Assembly: GCF_028453695.1 (NCBI RefSeq)
Contig: NC_135775.1
Coordinates: 27,066,545-27,130,544 of the forward strand
From: Augochlora pura
Taxonomy: Eukaryota > Arthropoda > Insecta > Hymenoptera > Halictidae
Reading direction: 5' to 3'
DNA: 64,000 bases
Under the pieces are notes generated by a model. That model saw nothing but the letters and a program-made list of their open reading frames with translations. It ran no database searches and was not told the origin of the DNA. Positions 37,791 to 47,898 of the stretch are shown here, piece by piece (the stretch's first letter is position 1; each line of letters opens with the position of its first letter). The position numbers and the translations under genes are program-made.

Positions 37791-38639
37791 TATAATAGCG
37801 ACCAACTTGAGAGTAATAATAAGAATAATGATAATAATAGTTTGGGAACAGCACGAAGAAGGATGCATCGAGGAAGAAACAAGTGAAAGCAAGGAGAAGA
37901 AATTAAGCGAAAAACCACGAAAACGTCGGAGCCGATTCGGAAGGCTGACAGTGGACCTAGTATGTACACGATTAAGTCTATCCTTCCTTAATTATCGGCT
38001 GCGTGGACTCTAATCGTAGAACACACGCGTGACAAAGGGAGGAGTGCAAAAGTGTTCGGGAAAGAGTGACAGATGAGAGAGAGAGGGAGAGAGAAGCGAA
38101 GAGAAGAGCAATGGGAATGGTGAACATAAAGGAAAAGATATAAACGATCGAACGGGCTAGCGGGTAGGATAGAACAATTTGGTCGAAATATTCGTCGTTT
38201 CGATCAACGAATCATTTTGGAATCAGATCGTTTTCTCATTTCCCTCCTTCCTTCCTTCGTTTCGTTTTTACCTTTGGCCTGCCATCATCTAGGTCAGTAA
38301 CCTTGTATCCTCGCTAATTTTTTAAACTAATAAAAAAAAATTAAAATAATAAGAATTATAATTATCGTGACGAAGATGATAACGATACCAATGAAAACGA
38401 TAAAGATAACGATAATCATAATTATAGTGGTAACGATAGTGACAGCAGTAACGATGACGTTAATGGAAGTGACAAATCGATAAAGATCATGAGAACGATC
38501 ATTCTTACAATACTGATAATGGTAACAGTAATGGTAACGGTAACAATAACGTTAATGGTATTGCTAATAGTAATTGTTAATGATTGTGCTAATGGCAATA
38601 GAAATGACAATGGTAATAATAATGGTAATGGTAATGATA

Positions 38640-38740
38640 TTGGTTATTGATAATGATGACGATAACGATAACGTTAACGATAATGATAGCGATAACGATA
38701 CAGATAATGATAGCGATAACGATACAGATAAAGTTAAAGA
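38640..38740 (+). repeat. 24-base tandem duplication inside a GATAAC array
   Basis: The unit GATAATGATAGCGATAACGA plus TACA occurs twice head to tail, beginning at about 38680, embedded in degenerate GATAAC repeats. Confidence 0.8.
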
Positions 38741-39260
38741 AAAAGATAAAGAGAAAGATACAGATAATTGTAACGATAAGGGTAACGATAATGATAACAA
38801 TAGTGATAGTGTTCTCTTTTGACGAGGTAAATCTTCTTGAAGATACCAGGGCGTATCATTATTGATAATGATAATCATAATAGTAATTATGGTAATGATA
38901 ACAATAATAACAACAATACTAATATTAATAATCGTAATAATAATAACAAGCATAATAATAATAGTAATAATAATAATAATAATAATAAAATAATATAATG
39001 ATAATTATATCGATATTGATAAACAAAAAAAATAAAGAGAGAAAAATCAAGAATAATAATACCTCTAGCGTTATCGTTCCTGTTTATATGAATCGCTTGT
39101 ATATTAAATACATACGTGAACAAATTGTAAACGATATCACACGCCTACACAGGTTCACATGTCCACGAACACTTACGCAAACAGACACAAAGAACACACA
39201 CGCACACGCCTTGACCATTTATATCGGTAAAAAAACATATTAAAAAAGCGAGTTTTCTAT

Positions 39261-42200
39261 CTCTTTAAAGAAGCTATAATTATAATTGCAGAGATATAAA
39301 TCGAGTTGCGGGGTTCGCTAATTCAGCTGACGATCGCAGAGAGCGGGAGATATATAATATATATATATATATTAGAGGGAGAGAGTGAGAGTGAAGCAGA
39401 TAGGTAGATGGATAGATAGGTAGATAGGTAGACGGATAGATGGGGAGTGAGTGTGAATGAGAGAGAGAGAAAGAGATAGGAAATGAGGAACGAGCTGTTG
39501 GCTTAGGAAATGGATCGGATTTGTTTCGTATTTGAAAATGTGGTTTGTACATGTATGTGGGACGGTTCGGGCTGCCGTGTGTTGCGAGAGAAACGATTAT
39601 TCTTCCTTTCGGCAGCCGTTTCGATGAGAAAATTTCGGGATCTCCACAGACGGTTGATCGACGACGAACGAGGTTGTAGCAAAGAAGCTCGAACGCACTC
39701 GCCGTGCTTGATGCAGTTGTTCTTTTGGCGACGGAGGCCTTCTATCGATCGTGATCACCGATTCGACCGGTACGGTCCGGTCCGGTCCGGTCTCGTCTCG
39801 TCCCCCCCCCCCCCCCCCCTTGTTCCGTCTGGTTGCCTAGCGTCCGCATCTACCCGATTCTACCCCGTCATCCGATCAACCGAATTCGTGCAACCGATTT
39901 GCCGGTTCGACGGATCAGCAGCGCGCGCAAGCTCCGTCAGATAGCAACCTCGATCGGGTTTCCGACAAAACTAGCTGCCCTGTTCTATCGGGACGGGGAC
40001 ACTTGGCTCCACGGTGCTTCCTCTGCTCGGGCTAAATCGCTTCGGCTTACTCCGCGTTCCGCATTAGATATCGGATAGGTCGACGAATCGGTCGGATCGG
40101 TCTCCCCTCGGCCCGAGCCACTTCGGTCGGCGCGAATCCGATCTCCGGTCACCGGTCCCCGGAATCGTCGAATCGAACGAATCGAACGGGTTGACCGGGT
40201 CGAACGGGTTCTCACGATCAGCCGTGCATTTGCAACGCCGATTATCAAAGTGCCTTAACGACAAAATCGTACGCGTGAGTTTTCACGAGCGTCCGAAATA
40301 GAATGGAACAGAATGGAACTAGCGAAAGGAAGAATCTCGCAACGATCCGCAACGATCCATCGATCTAGGTCTAGGCAAAACGAAAAAAAAAAAAAGAAAA
40401 CGGTAAGAAACGTAGCCATTCGTATTCGTTAGACGCAACTCATTGTAAATACCTCGATCGCGCTAGTAGATCGGCGACGATCAACGGTTGAGGAGAGGAG
40501 CTGCGATCGTGCCTGGTATTCACCGTCGGTGACACGAACGAGATCCGATTGGCTGCCGACGGAATTCGGCGGGAGTCTTCTCGCTTCTCGATTTTCGATG
40601 CTCGCGTCGGACGAGGCTCGCGGGGCTCGCGCAAATCGAGACCCGAGAATCAATTTCGGATAATCGATCGGGCGAGATCGCGTCGATCCGGTCGAGAAAT
40701 TCGTTTCGCCCGACTTTGCACCGCCGGCAAAGTCAACGTCCGATTCCGACCGTTCGCACACACCCCGTTCGAGTTACGAGCACCGCGGCGCGCAGTCCTC
40801 GGCGCGCTCCTGCAACCGTTTGTTCTCGGTCGGCTCGAATCCCGGCCGAATGTGAAAATATTCCTTTCGTTCGAGAACGCGCCCGGACGTCGATCCGCGA
40901 AACCTCGCGAATTTCCGTTCTTCGTCGACCGACCAAGGAATTATTCTGCCGACGCGAATCGAAGCAATTTCGCTCGATGGTATACAATTCACAGAATTGC
41001 ATACGTTCTCGAGCAACGATCTCAGGTCGATCACGGTCACAGAAATCACCGGGAAACGGCTGAACGTTCCTTGTTCGTCGCTCGTCGCTCGTCTCTCTCT
41101 TCTCTCGCCCCGAGGTCGTCGTTCCACGCGCAAAAACGAGAGAAACGCGCGACGCATTCTAGAGAGCACGGCCGCGCTCTGTTCGAGGATCTCCATCGAT
41201 CCGCGATGATCCGAGAACGATCTCCTCTCTGCGAACGTCGTGCCCGCGACCGCGACCGCGACCGCGAATCGTTTCACGGCAGGCGAATCGTTCGGTTCGT
41301 GTTCTACTTGTAAATATGCCCCGGGACGACGAACCGTTCGCGATCGGCTTCGTTTGTAATTAAACCACGAATTAATTCATAAGCGGGCGTATATCTGTAT
41401 TTATTCCTATTATTACGGTGAATCGTGAAACGCTTTAGCCAATGTTCGGAGCGTGTGTTAATCGATTTACGCGCATTATTATTGTTATAACGATATAATT
41501 GTATTTACTTTTATAAAATAATGTCGGGTATTGTAATTAAAATTCTATACTGAAATTGCTCTGTATCCAATGAGAGACGAATAAATAAAACGGTCGATAT
41601 AACTCTTTCTCCGTCGTCGATCTCGATAACGAGTTCCCGCTTCGCCCAGTAGTACGAGTCGACCGCAAATTTTCGCTTCCCCGGCTTATTATCGATTCGT
41701 ACTCCTGCGCTGATACGTGCTTCGCGCAGCGCCGTTCGAAGCAGCGGCGAAACGGTCAAACTGTTACCCGTATCACCGACCGTCGATTCCGGCTAACAGT
41801 TTCACCGTTTTCCCGCGACGCGCCCCCATTTATCAATCGTTCGAAAACGGAAAAACGGAAAATGGACAAATGGAAAAACTGAAAAACGGAAGCACGAAAT
41901 AAAGTCCGATATTTTTACCAATAATTTACCGATATTTCTGACGTTTAAACGAGAATCGAAGTCTCGTTTCTATCGTGACGCGCTGTACGATTCGCGGAGC
42001 CACGAATCCATCGATCGCCCAGCTTCGAACGATCCGAATGGAAATATTAATTGTGATTCGGTTGCTCTTTTATATTCCAGCCGAATTAAGCTTCGATAAA
42101 GGATTAGTCTGTAATTTGCAAACGAGGCTTCGCCAACGTTCGACGTACAAAATCGTTCCATCGTCGAACAACGAACGTGTTACAGGGACGCTGGAAAAGT

Positions 42201-44530
42201 GGTGGAAAATACCTGGGCAATGTCGGATATCCGATAAAAAAGAAAGAGAATCTCGCTGATTCTGCGATCGGAGCCACGCGGCCGTAAATGGCTCCGCGGA
42301 GAAAGGTGAGCGCGCGGCGAGGCGGTTTTTCTTAAAAACCGGTAGGAACACTTTCGGGGAAGTGAAATTTCCATTATCCCCGCGATTCGATGGTTCCCGG
42401 GTTACGGGGAATCGTCGCGCGCGATCCCGCTTTCGAGCGTTGCTCGCAGGTTATGCAATCGTTGGATCGCGTCTGCCGAATTTCTAGTCGACAGCTTTCT
42501 CGTGGAAAAATCGCGCCGGGCTTCGAACGATCGCCGAAAGTCGTCCGACGAGCGAGCGAACACCGATGAGATCCATGGGAAGCGAGGGGAACCTCGTTGA
42601 ACGAGGAATGGACGGCGGACGCTCGCGAACTTTTTAAACAATCCTCTAAAAAAGTTGTCCAGTCGCCGTGACAAAAGTCAGAATGAAATTGTGGTCTTCC
42701 AGATTCGCAAAACGCTAAATAACTATAACTATACTATACTGCCATCATTTGATCGCGATCTTAGCTGTGCTAATAACGAACACAACCGTTTCTCCTTTGA
42801 GAGAAAATATTCTCTGGCGACGTTCTGTCCTCGAATAGAATGATCTTCGATTAGGCGATAGGAACCCTTCGACAACGGTCCCTTTCGAATTCGTTTAAGA
42901 GAAGAGGGACGGGAACGGGGAACGGGGGCAGAGCTTGTCCTTGTTTCCGTAGGTTTCTACCTCGTCTCCCGCGAGATCACGAGATCACGAGATCAACGTG
43001 ATTAATTAGAGAGCCTGGCTGCGCCCTTTTTAGCCGGACATTTGTTCTGGGTTAGGGTGTTAGCCGGAACGGTCGAAGGCGCGCAACAAGTGTCGCGGCG
43101 AGTTTCCTCTCTCGGATGGAAACGCGGTCCGATCGCTGAAAATTCCATTTACAGAGGCTGGGACCGATGGGAGATAGGAGCCCGACGTCCGAACAGGTCC
43201 GAGCTTTAATCGAGCAGGCCGAGAGCCGGAAACGAGGCTGGCGCGGCGCTGGACGAGCTGGATGCCGGATATGCTGTCCGCTCGGCGCGACTCTCTAATT
43301 CGTCACGCCAGCTTTTCGCTGATTTCTTAGACTTTAGATAACATCGCCTAAACGTCCCCTTTAGTGGAATCGAACGAGCGATTCTCGTCCGTCCTCCGCG
43401 AGCTCGTCGTCTCCACCCACGCGACTACGGCTTACCAATTTCGGAGGACCGTTTCGGTGCCATTTCAGGACCATTTTGTGCGCGTGTAGAAAATACTGTT
43501 CGCGCGACGACCGAGAGAATCTCTTCTAAAACGTGCGAACTAGCAGCGAGAACGGTTCTCCAGGCCGCATGGATCGCTCGGCGAATAAAATGCCGATCGT
43601 CCCATGGAAGATTGTCCTCTCATCGCTATTCTTTTCCTCGCGCGGCGGACTTTTACGAGGTCCGCACTCGGCGGGTTCCCGATCGGGACCGCGGTTATCC
43701 CGTGAGAAATCGAACACCGGCGAGCTGAAAATTTAAAAAATTCTCGCACCTCGAAAGGCGGACCCCTGCGAGATGCTCCCGTCGCGGTTCTCGATCCCCT
43801 CGATCGATTCTCCCGATGACAAATTCATTCGCACTCTCGGCATAAAGATTTGAACGAGCTTGTTTTCGAGAAAGTAGCGAGCAGCCTTGCTACTACAACC
43901 AGTGGCTCGCCCCTGCAGCTTGATTAAACGCGTCCTGCAAGTTGCAATAATTGCGGGGCCTTGTGAAAAATTCAATGGCCGGTTGGGTCACCCCGAGCAG
44001 CTGTGCCTAGGAATTTTCCACTTTGACGTCGACACGGGGGAACGCGATGCTTCTCTGCGATTACGTTTTATTATGTTACTCCGACAATGGGGGAGATGGT
44101 ATAATTTTGAATTTTCAATAACCATATGGTATAATTTTCATTTTTTTTTCTCAGTAATTTGATATAATTATAAATCTTCAATTGTCTACTCTAAAGCGGC
44201 GAAGCTGAGCATCCATGGAAACGTCACTTTAATTTCCAGTCAATGAAATCGCGTAGGCGCGGCGTTTTCATGGTTCTCGGGACCGTCCGAGGCATTCGAC
44301 TCGGGAAAGTTCGCTTTTCCAAGAGGGCGTGTAAAAACTTGTAAGGTGTGTTCACCCCGCGGGATCTTTTACACCCCGAGAAGAAACTTGAGACAGAACT
44401 TTCGCTGTAGCCTCGCCGTTTAAGACGTATAGCGCGGCTCTTGGTTCTGGTAATTTCTGAAAAGTGGGAGGCAGGAGAGGGTGCTCTCGGAGCGGAGAGG
44501 ATACACGGTGTGGGAGAGGGTTTTCGGATT
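39261..44530. other. Intergenic DNA without a recognisable gene
   Basis: Returns to GC-rich sequence at about 39500. Holds a run of 18 C (39802-39819) and AATAAATAAA at 41579-41588. Frames such as 40549-41313 (254 codons) are Arg-rich with no domain or splice support. No RNA gene seen. Confidence 0.55.
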
Positions 44531-44779
44531 TTAACCCTTTGCACTCGAAGCCATTTTAACTGCAAATGAAAAATCATTTTTCTGACTTTTAGTATTTCCA
44601 TCTTATACAACAAAATTTATTCTATGCGTGTGAAATTGAGTCTCGTGACTCATATAACAGTTATACTTTCAACAATTTTTTCAATCTATGCTTCGGCGAC
44701 ATTTGTAAAAATAATTTTGGAACCTGTTATAACAATTTTAATGGCGCCGTAGAGGCGCCGCTCGAGTGCAAAGGGTTAA
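44531..44779. mobile_element. piggyBac-type MITE, TTAA-flanked
   Basis: A 241-base element (44535-44775) with 14-base perfect terminal inverted repeats CCCTTTGCACTCGA and TCGAGTGCAAAGGG. TTAA directly borders both ends (44531-44534 and 44776-44779), the target duplication specific to piggyBac-type transposition. Subterminal CCATTTTAA and TTTTAATGG form a second inverted pair. The interior is AT-rich with no coding capacity. Confidence 0.88.
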
Positions 44780-45060
44780 GAGTCGGCCGTGGTCCTGGAA
44801 TCGATGGAACGTAGGCGACGCGACGTCGCTGGCCGCGGTCAGGTGCACAGGTGCATCGCGGGGGCAGAGACGGTCGTTTAGAGACGGTCGCGTAGAATCG
44901 GTCGCGGAATCGGCGGTCGTCCAATTGGCCCCCGGGGGGCGGTCGGAGCGGATCGCGAGCGGTAAAGCGATCGGGAATCGAGGAGGAGAGGGCACGGCGA
45001 GCCGTCGCGCGATTGGTCGCCGTTAGGGGTGTCTGAACAGTTCGTGGGTGGTTGGGCGCG
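44780..45060. other. Short spacer upstream of the neuropeptide promoter
   Basis: GC-rich, CGG/CGA-dense sequence. It may include proximal promoter elements of the neuropeptide gene, but no specific site can be supported. Confidence 0.4.
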
Positions 45061-45100
45061 ACTATATAAAGCGTTTCACGGATCCACGGTACATCGCAGT
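45061..45100 (+). promoter_or_regulatory. Candidate core promoter of the neuropeptide gene: TATA box plus initiator
   Basis: CTATATAAAG at 45062-45071 with CAGT at 45097-45100, about 35 bases from the first T of the TATA box to the A of CAGT. It lies about 760 bases upstream of the ATG at 45824 on the same strand. Strong TATA boxes are common for neuropeptide genes. Confidence 0.5.
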
Positions 45101-45356
45101 CGCTCTTACGTGTTGCTCGTCCGCCGGTTCCGGTGGTGTTCCGTCTGCGCGAACATACACTCTTTACACTAACGCTTCACCGAAACGTTCCGGTACGCGC
45201 CCGGTTCTCCCATTTCGCCGTGGAAATCGAGAGATCTGCTCGCGGGTCCGTCGAACGCGCGACAGCCTGGGAAATGGGGCCCCCGCTGATCGGCGAAATT
45301 CTTTGTGGCCGCGAGAATCCGCGATCCAAGGGATAAACTCTCTCTCGTGGCGACAG
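45098..45356 (+). other. Possible 5' noncoding exon of the neuropeptide gene
   Basis: Runs from the predicted initiator to a donor-like CGACAG|GTAAAA at 45357. It would be spliced to the acceptor ending at 45815, just before the ATG. Another donor-like site, CCG|GTAAAT, lies near 45494. The leader contains no supported coding sequence. Confidence 0.3.
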
Positions 45357-45669
45357 GTAAAACGCGCGAGCCGCGACGACGAGGTGGCCGCTTGATTTCC
45401 TTGCAGTCGAGGGTTGGACAGAGAGGTCGACGGAGACACGTTGCTGGTTTCTCTGGCTCAGGATTCGTTTCGCCTCGATATATTTCCTATGCCGGTAAAT
45501 ATTTGAGGGGCGTCGACGCGATTCGCGGAGGACGGTAGCTTCTCGAGAGCGAAAGAGTTGTCTCGCGCGCGACGAGCTAGGAGGTAGGACGAGCCGCGGC
45601 CGGGCGGCGATCGTGATCGCGATCGAGCGGAAAATACGAAAGAGTCTGCTCGAGGGTTGCGAGGAGAAA

Positions 45670-45702
<33 letters not shown>

Positions 45703-45823
45703 GAGAATGGGAGGAGTCGTGGACGGGCGCGATCGAGCGTGTCTTCGGAGATTGAGGGTGGACGAGATGGCGACAGCCAGCTGGTGAACATGTTTGGACG
45801 TTTCGGTTTCTACAGGTAGAAGG

Positions 45824-45983
45824 ATGCATCCGCGAAGTAGAAAGGTTCAGTCCGTGCCGTGCTTCGGAAGCGTTGAGTTCGCGACGTGTGTGTGGATCGC
45901 GTGTGCCGTTTTAACCCTGCTAGCTTCCACGGAGGGTTTCCGCATCCTCGACCGGTATGGGAAACGACACGAGCCACGTGTAG
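45824..45983 (+). CDS. RYamide-type precursor coding exon 1: signal peptide and first peptide
   Basis: An acceptor-like TTTCGGTTTCTACAG ends at 45815 and the ATG at 45824 lies nine bases into the exon. The donor is TAG|GTAAGT at 45984. It encodes 53 residues plus one base: basic N-terminus, hydrophobic core, then STEGFRILDRYGKRHEPRV. Signal cleavage is most plausible after Gly 38 or within ASTEG, releasing FRILDRYamide or a slightly longer form. Confidence 0.75.
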
Positions 45984-47898
45984 GTAAGTCACGAGACTCG
46001 CCTGATTTACGACAGACCCCCTCGCGATGGACGAAATATGGTCTCGGCTCTACTCTCCCGAGACTCCTACATTTTCGAGCGGACTAATTTGCCGCGTTCA
46101 CCGCGCCCCTCGCGCTAATTCCTTTTCAGCCCAGCCGGGGACTAATTTAGATCGAACGAAATTGTTTTGCCAAGGCAACGCGTCCCGCGTTAAGAAAATA
46201 GGAAATGGCGAGTAAAAACGGCAGCTTGAAATTTTCAACGGGCTCCATGGCTTCAAAGAAGAATGATCCCCGGAGCAATCGGCGGCGGCAGCCGACGCGC
46301 CCCCGGTCTGAAAAACTTTCATCTCACTAATTGACGCGGCACGATTAACAAAACGGAGGAAACGTTGGTCGCGCACGGCTGGCTCAGCTTCAGCTGTTCA
46401 AAACCCCTCCTTTGCCGTGGAACCAGAGGACACAAACGTGTCCGTGGATTACGCAATTAGATATGTATCCGCCCGATGCACTCTCGCACCTTGATGCGCC
46501 ATTCAAGGAACTAAAAAAATAGCCGGCGAACGCCGCACCAACAACGCTCGTTTCTTCTCAAACGAAGCAATCTCTTAGAGCCGCCCCTGCACTCGGCGCA
46601 GCGCGGAAGCATCGTCGACCTTCCGTTGAAACTGAAAGACGTCATCGTCCCGTTGTTGCACGCGTCGCTGTTTCGTATCGTTGAAAAATTTCACGGAAAC
46701 GATAACGTCGGTGCTCGTTACATCGGTTGCGGTAATCGTAATCTCGTTCAATTTCTCCCATTGGTTTGTTTTTCGTTTCCCCTGCGCAACCTGCCATCGT
46801 TTGATCATACTTTTTCCTCCCTCCCAGCAAATCTTTTCTGAATCGCTCGCCGCGACCTTATATAGACCGGTTAAATACTAGCTTTTAAATCAATTCGATG
46901 CAATCCACTTTTACAGATTTGATACGCGTATTGGCAATCGCCGGTAGATCGATGTTCCGATTACTTCTTCGTTTCGAATACGATTCTACAGATTGAATTG
47001 TAGCAATCGGGCGAGCGCAATGGAAGCCTTTATGGTTGCCATTAACTCATGGATTCGAGCATTTATCTCCGACTTTTTAAATTCACCGACTAATTGCGAT
47101 CGTTTGTGAACGACTTCTGCGAATCGGGGTCGCCCACCGGTCTACCTCCGCGAACTTCATCCTCCGCGGTCGGCCATCATTCCGCGAACAGTTTCCGATC
47201 GAGGAAACCCCGTTTCCTTTCGATACGAAGAGATCGGTACCTTTTTCTCGCGTGAGCTGGTTCGCGTAGCTCCGCGGTCACGCCCTTTCGGCTCTGATTT
47301 ATTGGCGTCATTGATTGCCGGTTTCCGAGAAACCGTAACGAAGGGGTTGCGGTTTTAGCGTCCCGTAATTACGCGCGGAATATTTTAAGGCGGATCGACC
47401 GCCCACCGCTCGTGCTCGCGGCGTCTTCGAGACGTTTTCGAGACGTTTTCGAGACGCTTTCGAGACGCTTGGAAAGGTGCGATTTTCGACGGGTGACCCA
47501 TTCTTTTATTCGGCGACGCGTCGAATAAACAATAGTGAATCATCAATAGTGACATCGTCGGATCGGATCGATGGACCGTGCATCTCTGACGGAACAGAGA
47601 CGAGAGTGTCGTTTCCATTAAAAGCCGGCACTGCCGTTTGTGATTCGCAGATCCGCTGATGTGGCTCAGGTACGGTCGCAGCGACGGCTCTCTGTCGAAC
47701 GCGGTGGAGGTGATGCCCAGGGAAAACCGACTCTTCCTGAACATTCGTTACGGTAAACGATCGTCTCCGGATCATCGGACAGTTTCCTCCGTGGATCGGT
47801 TCGGCGCAGTCCTCGGCCTCGTGGGTCGTGCCGGCCGCGTCGAGCTTGTCAGAGAGATCGACGCGAGCAACGCCAGCGATCCCGAGTTTCTTTCCTAA
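45824..47898 (+). CDS. RYamide-type neuropeptide precursor (whole gene, 2 coding exons)
   Basis: Secreted precursor of short amidated peptides. Joining 45824-45983 and 47651-47898 gives 135 residues plus a stop; exon 1 ends in phase 1 and exon 2 supplies the other two bases of an Asp codon. Residues 20-36 form a hydrophobic signal peptide (CVWIACAVLTLLAS). Directly after it come EGFRILDRY-GKR (Tyr 45), then VDPLMWLRY-GR (Tyr 61), then ENRLFLNIRY-GKR (Tyr 87). Each has Gly for C-terminal amidation and a basic cleavage site. A 45-residue tail with no further RYG follows. The layout of signal peptide, then RYamide, then further RYamides matches insect RYamide precursors, whose consensus is FFxxxRYamide. 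FRILDRY and LFLNIRY each keep one of the two Phe. sNPF is less likely, since these peptides end RY and not RF. Confidence 0.7.
45984..47650 (+). other. Intron of the neuropeptide gene
   Basis: 1667 bases from GTAAGT to TTCGCAG. No additional RYG-containing exon is visible in it. Near the 3' end, a tandem array of TTCGAGACG-type units lies at 47426-47470. Confidence 0.65.
47651..47898 (+). CDS. RYamide-type precursor coding exon 2: second and third peptides and C-terminus
   Basis: The acceptor GTGATTCGCAG precedes 47651; the first two bases finish the split Asp codon. It encodes DPLMWLRYGR, a spacer SDGSLSNAVEVMPR, then ENRLFLNIRYGKR and a tail ending DPEFLS before TAA at 47896-47898. Cleavage at the single Arg in EPR, YGR and MPR is needed to free the peptides on both sides, which is common in insect neuropeptide precursors. 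ATTAAA at 48178-48183 could serve as a poly(A) signal, but this is weak. Confidence 0.75.

Larger units (their letters stand above)
33050..39260. repeat. AT-rich block of microsatellites between the two genes
   Basis: Base composition falls sharply relative to both sides. Components in order: GAATAC/GAATCC hexamers (33072-33160), AATCAT/AGTCAT hexamers (33355-33560), CATCGT hexamers (33600-33722), GA (35346-35470), ACT trinucleotides (35800-36245), an inverted-repeat element (36369-37056), a second ACT-rich stretch (37180-37420), AAGTATA heptamers (37660-37790), GATAAC units (38360-38815) and AAT/AATA units (38875-39000). No gene is supported; the long frames here are period-3 and period-6 artefacts. 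Confidence 0.85.

Noticed and set aside
33355..39000. CRISPR-like regular spacing in repeat blocks
   Set aside because: Eukaryotic microsatellites with no unique spacers.
40549..41313. 254-codon Arg-rich frame followed by AATAAATAAA at 41579
   Set aside because: Composition follows CpG-rich DNA, and there is no recognisable domain or splice site. The poly(A)-like signal alone is not enough.
45794..45823. N-terminal extension of the neuropeptide frame from a TTG codon
   Set aside because: Eukaryotic start at the ATG 45824 is far more likely, and an acceptor-like AG at 45814-45815 lies inside the extension.
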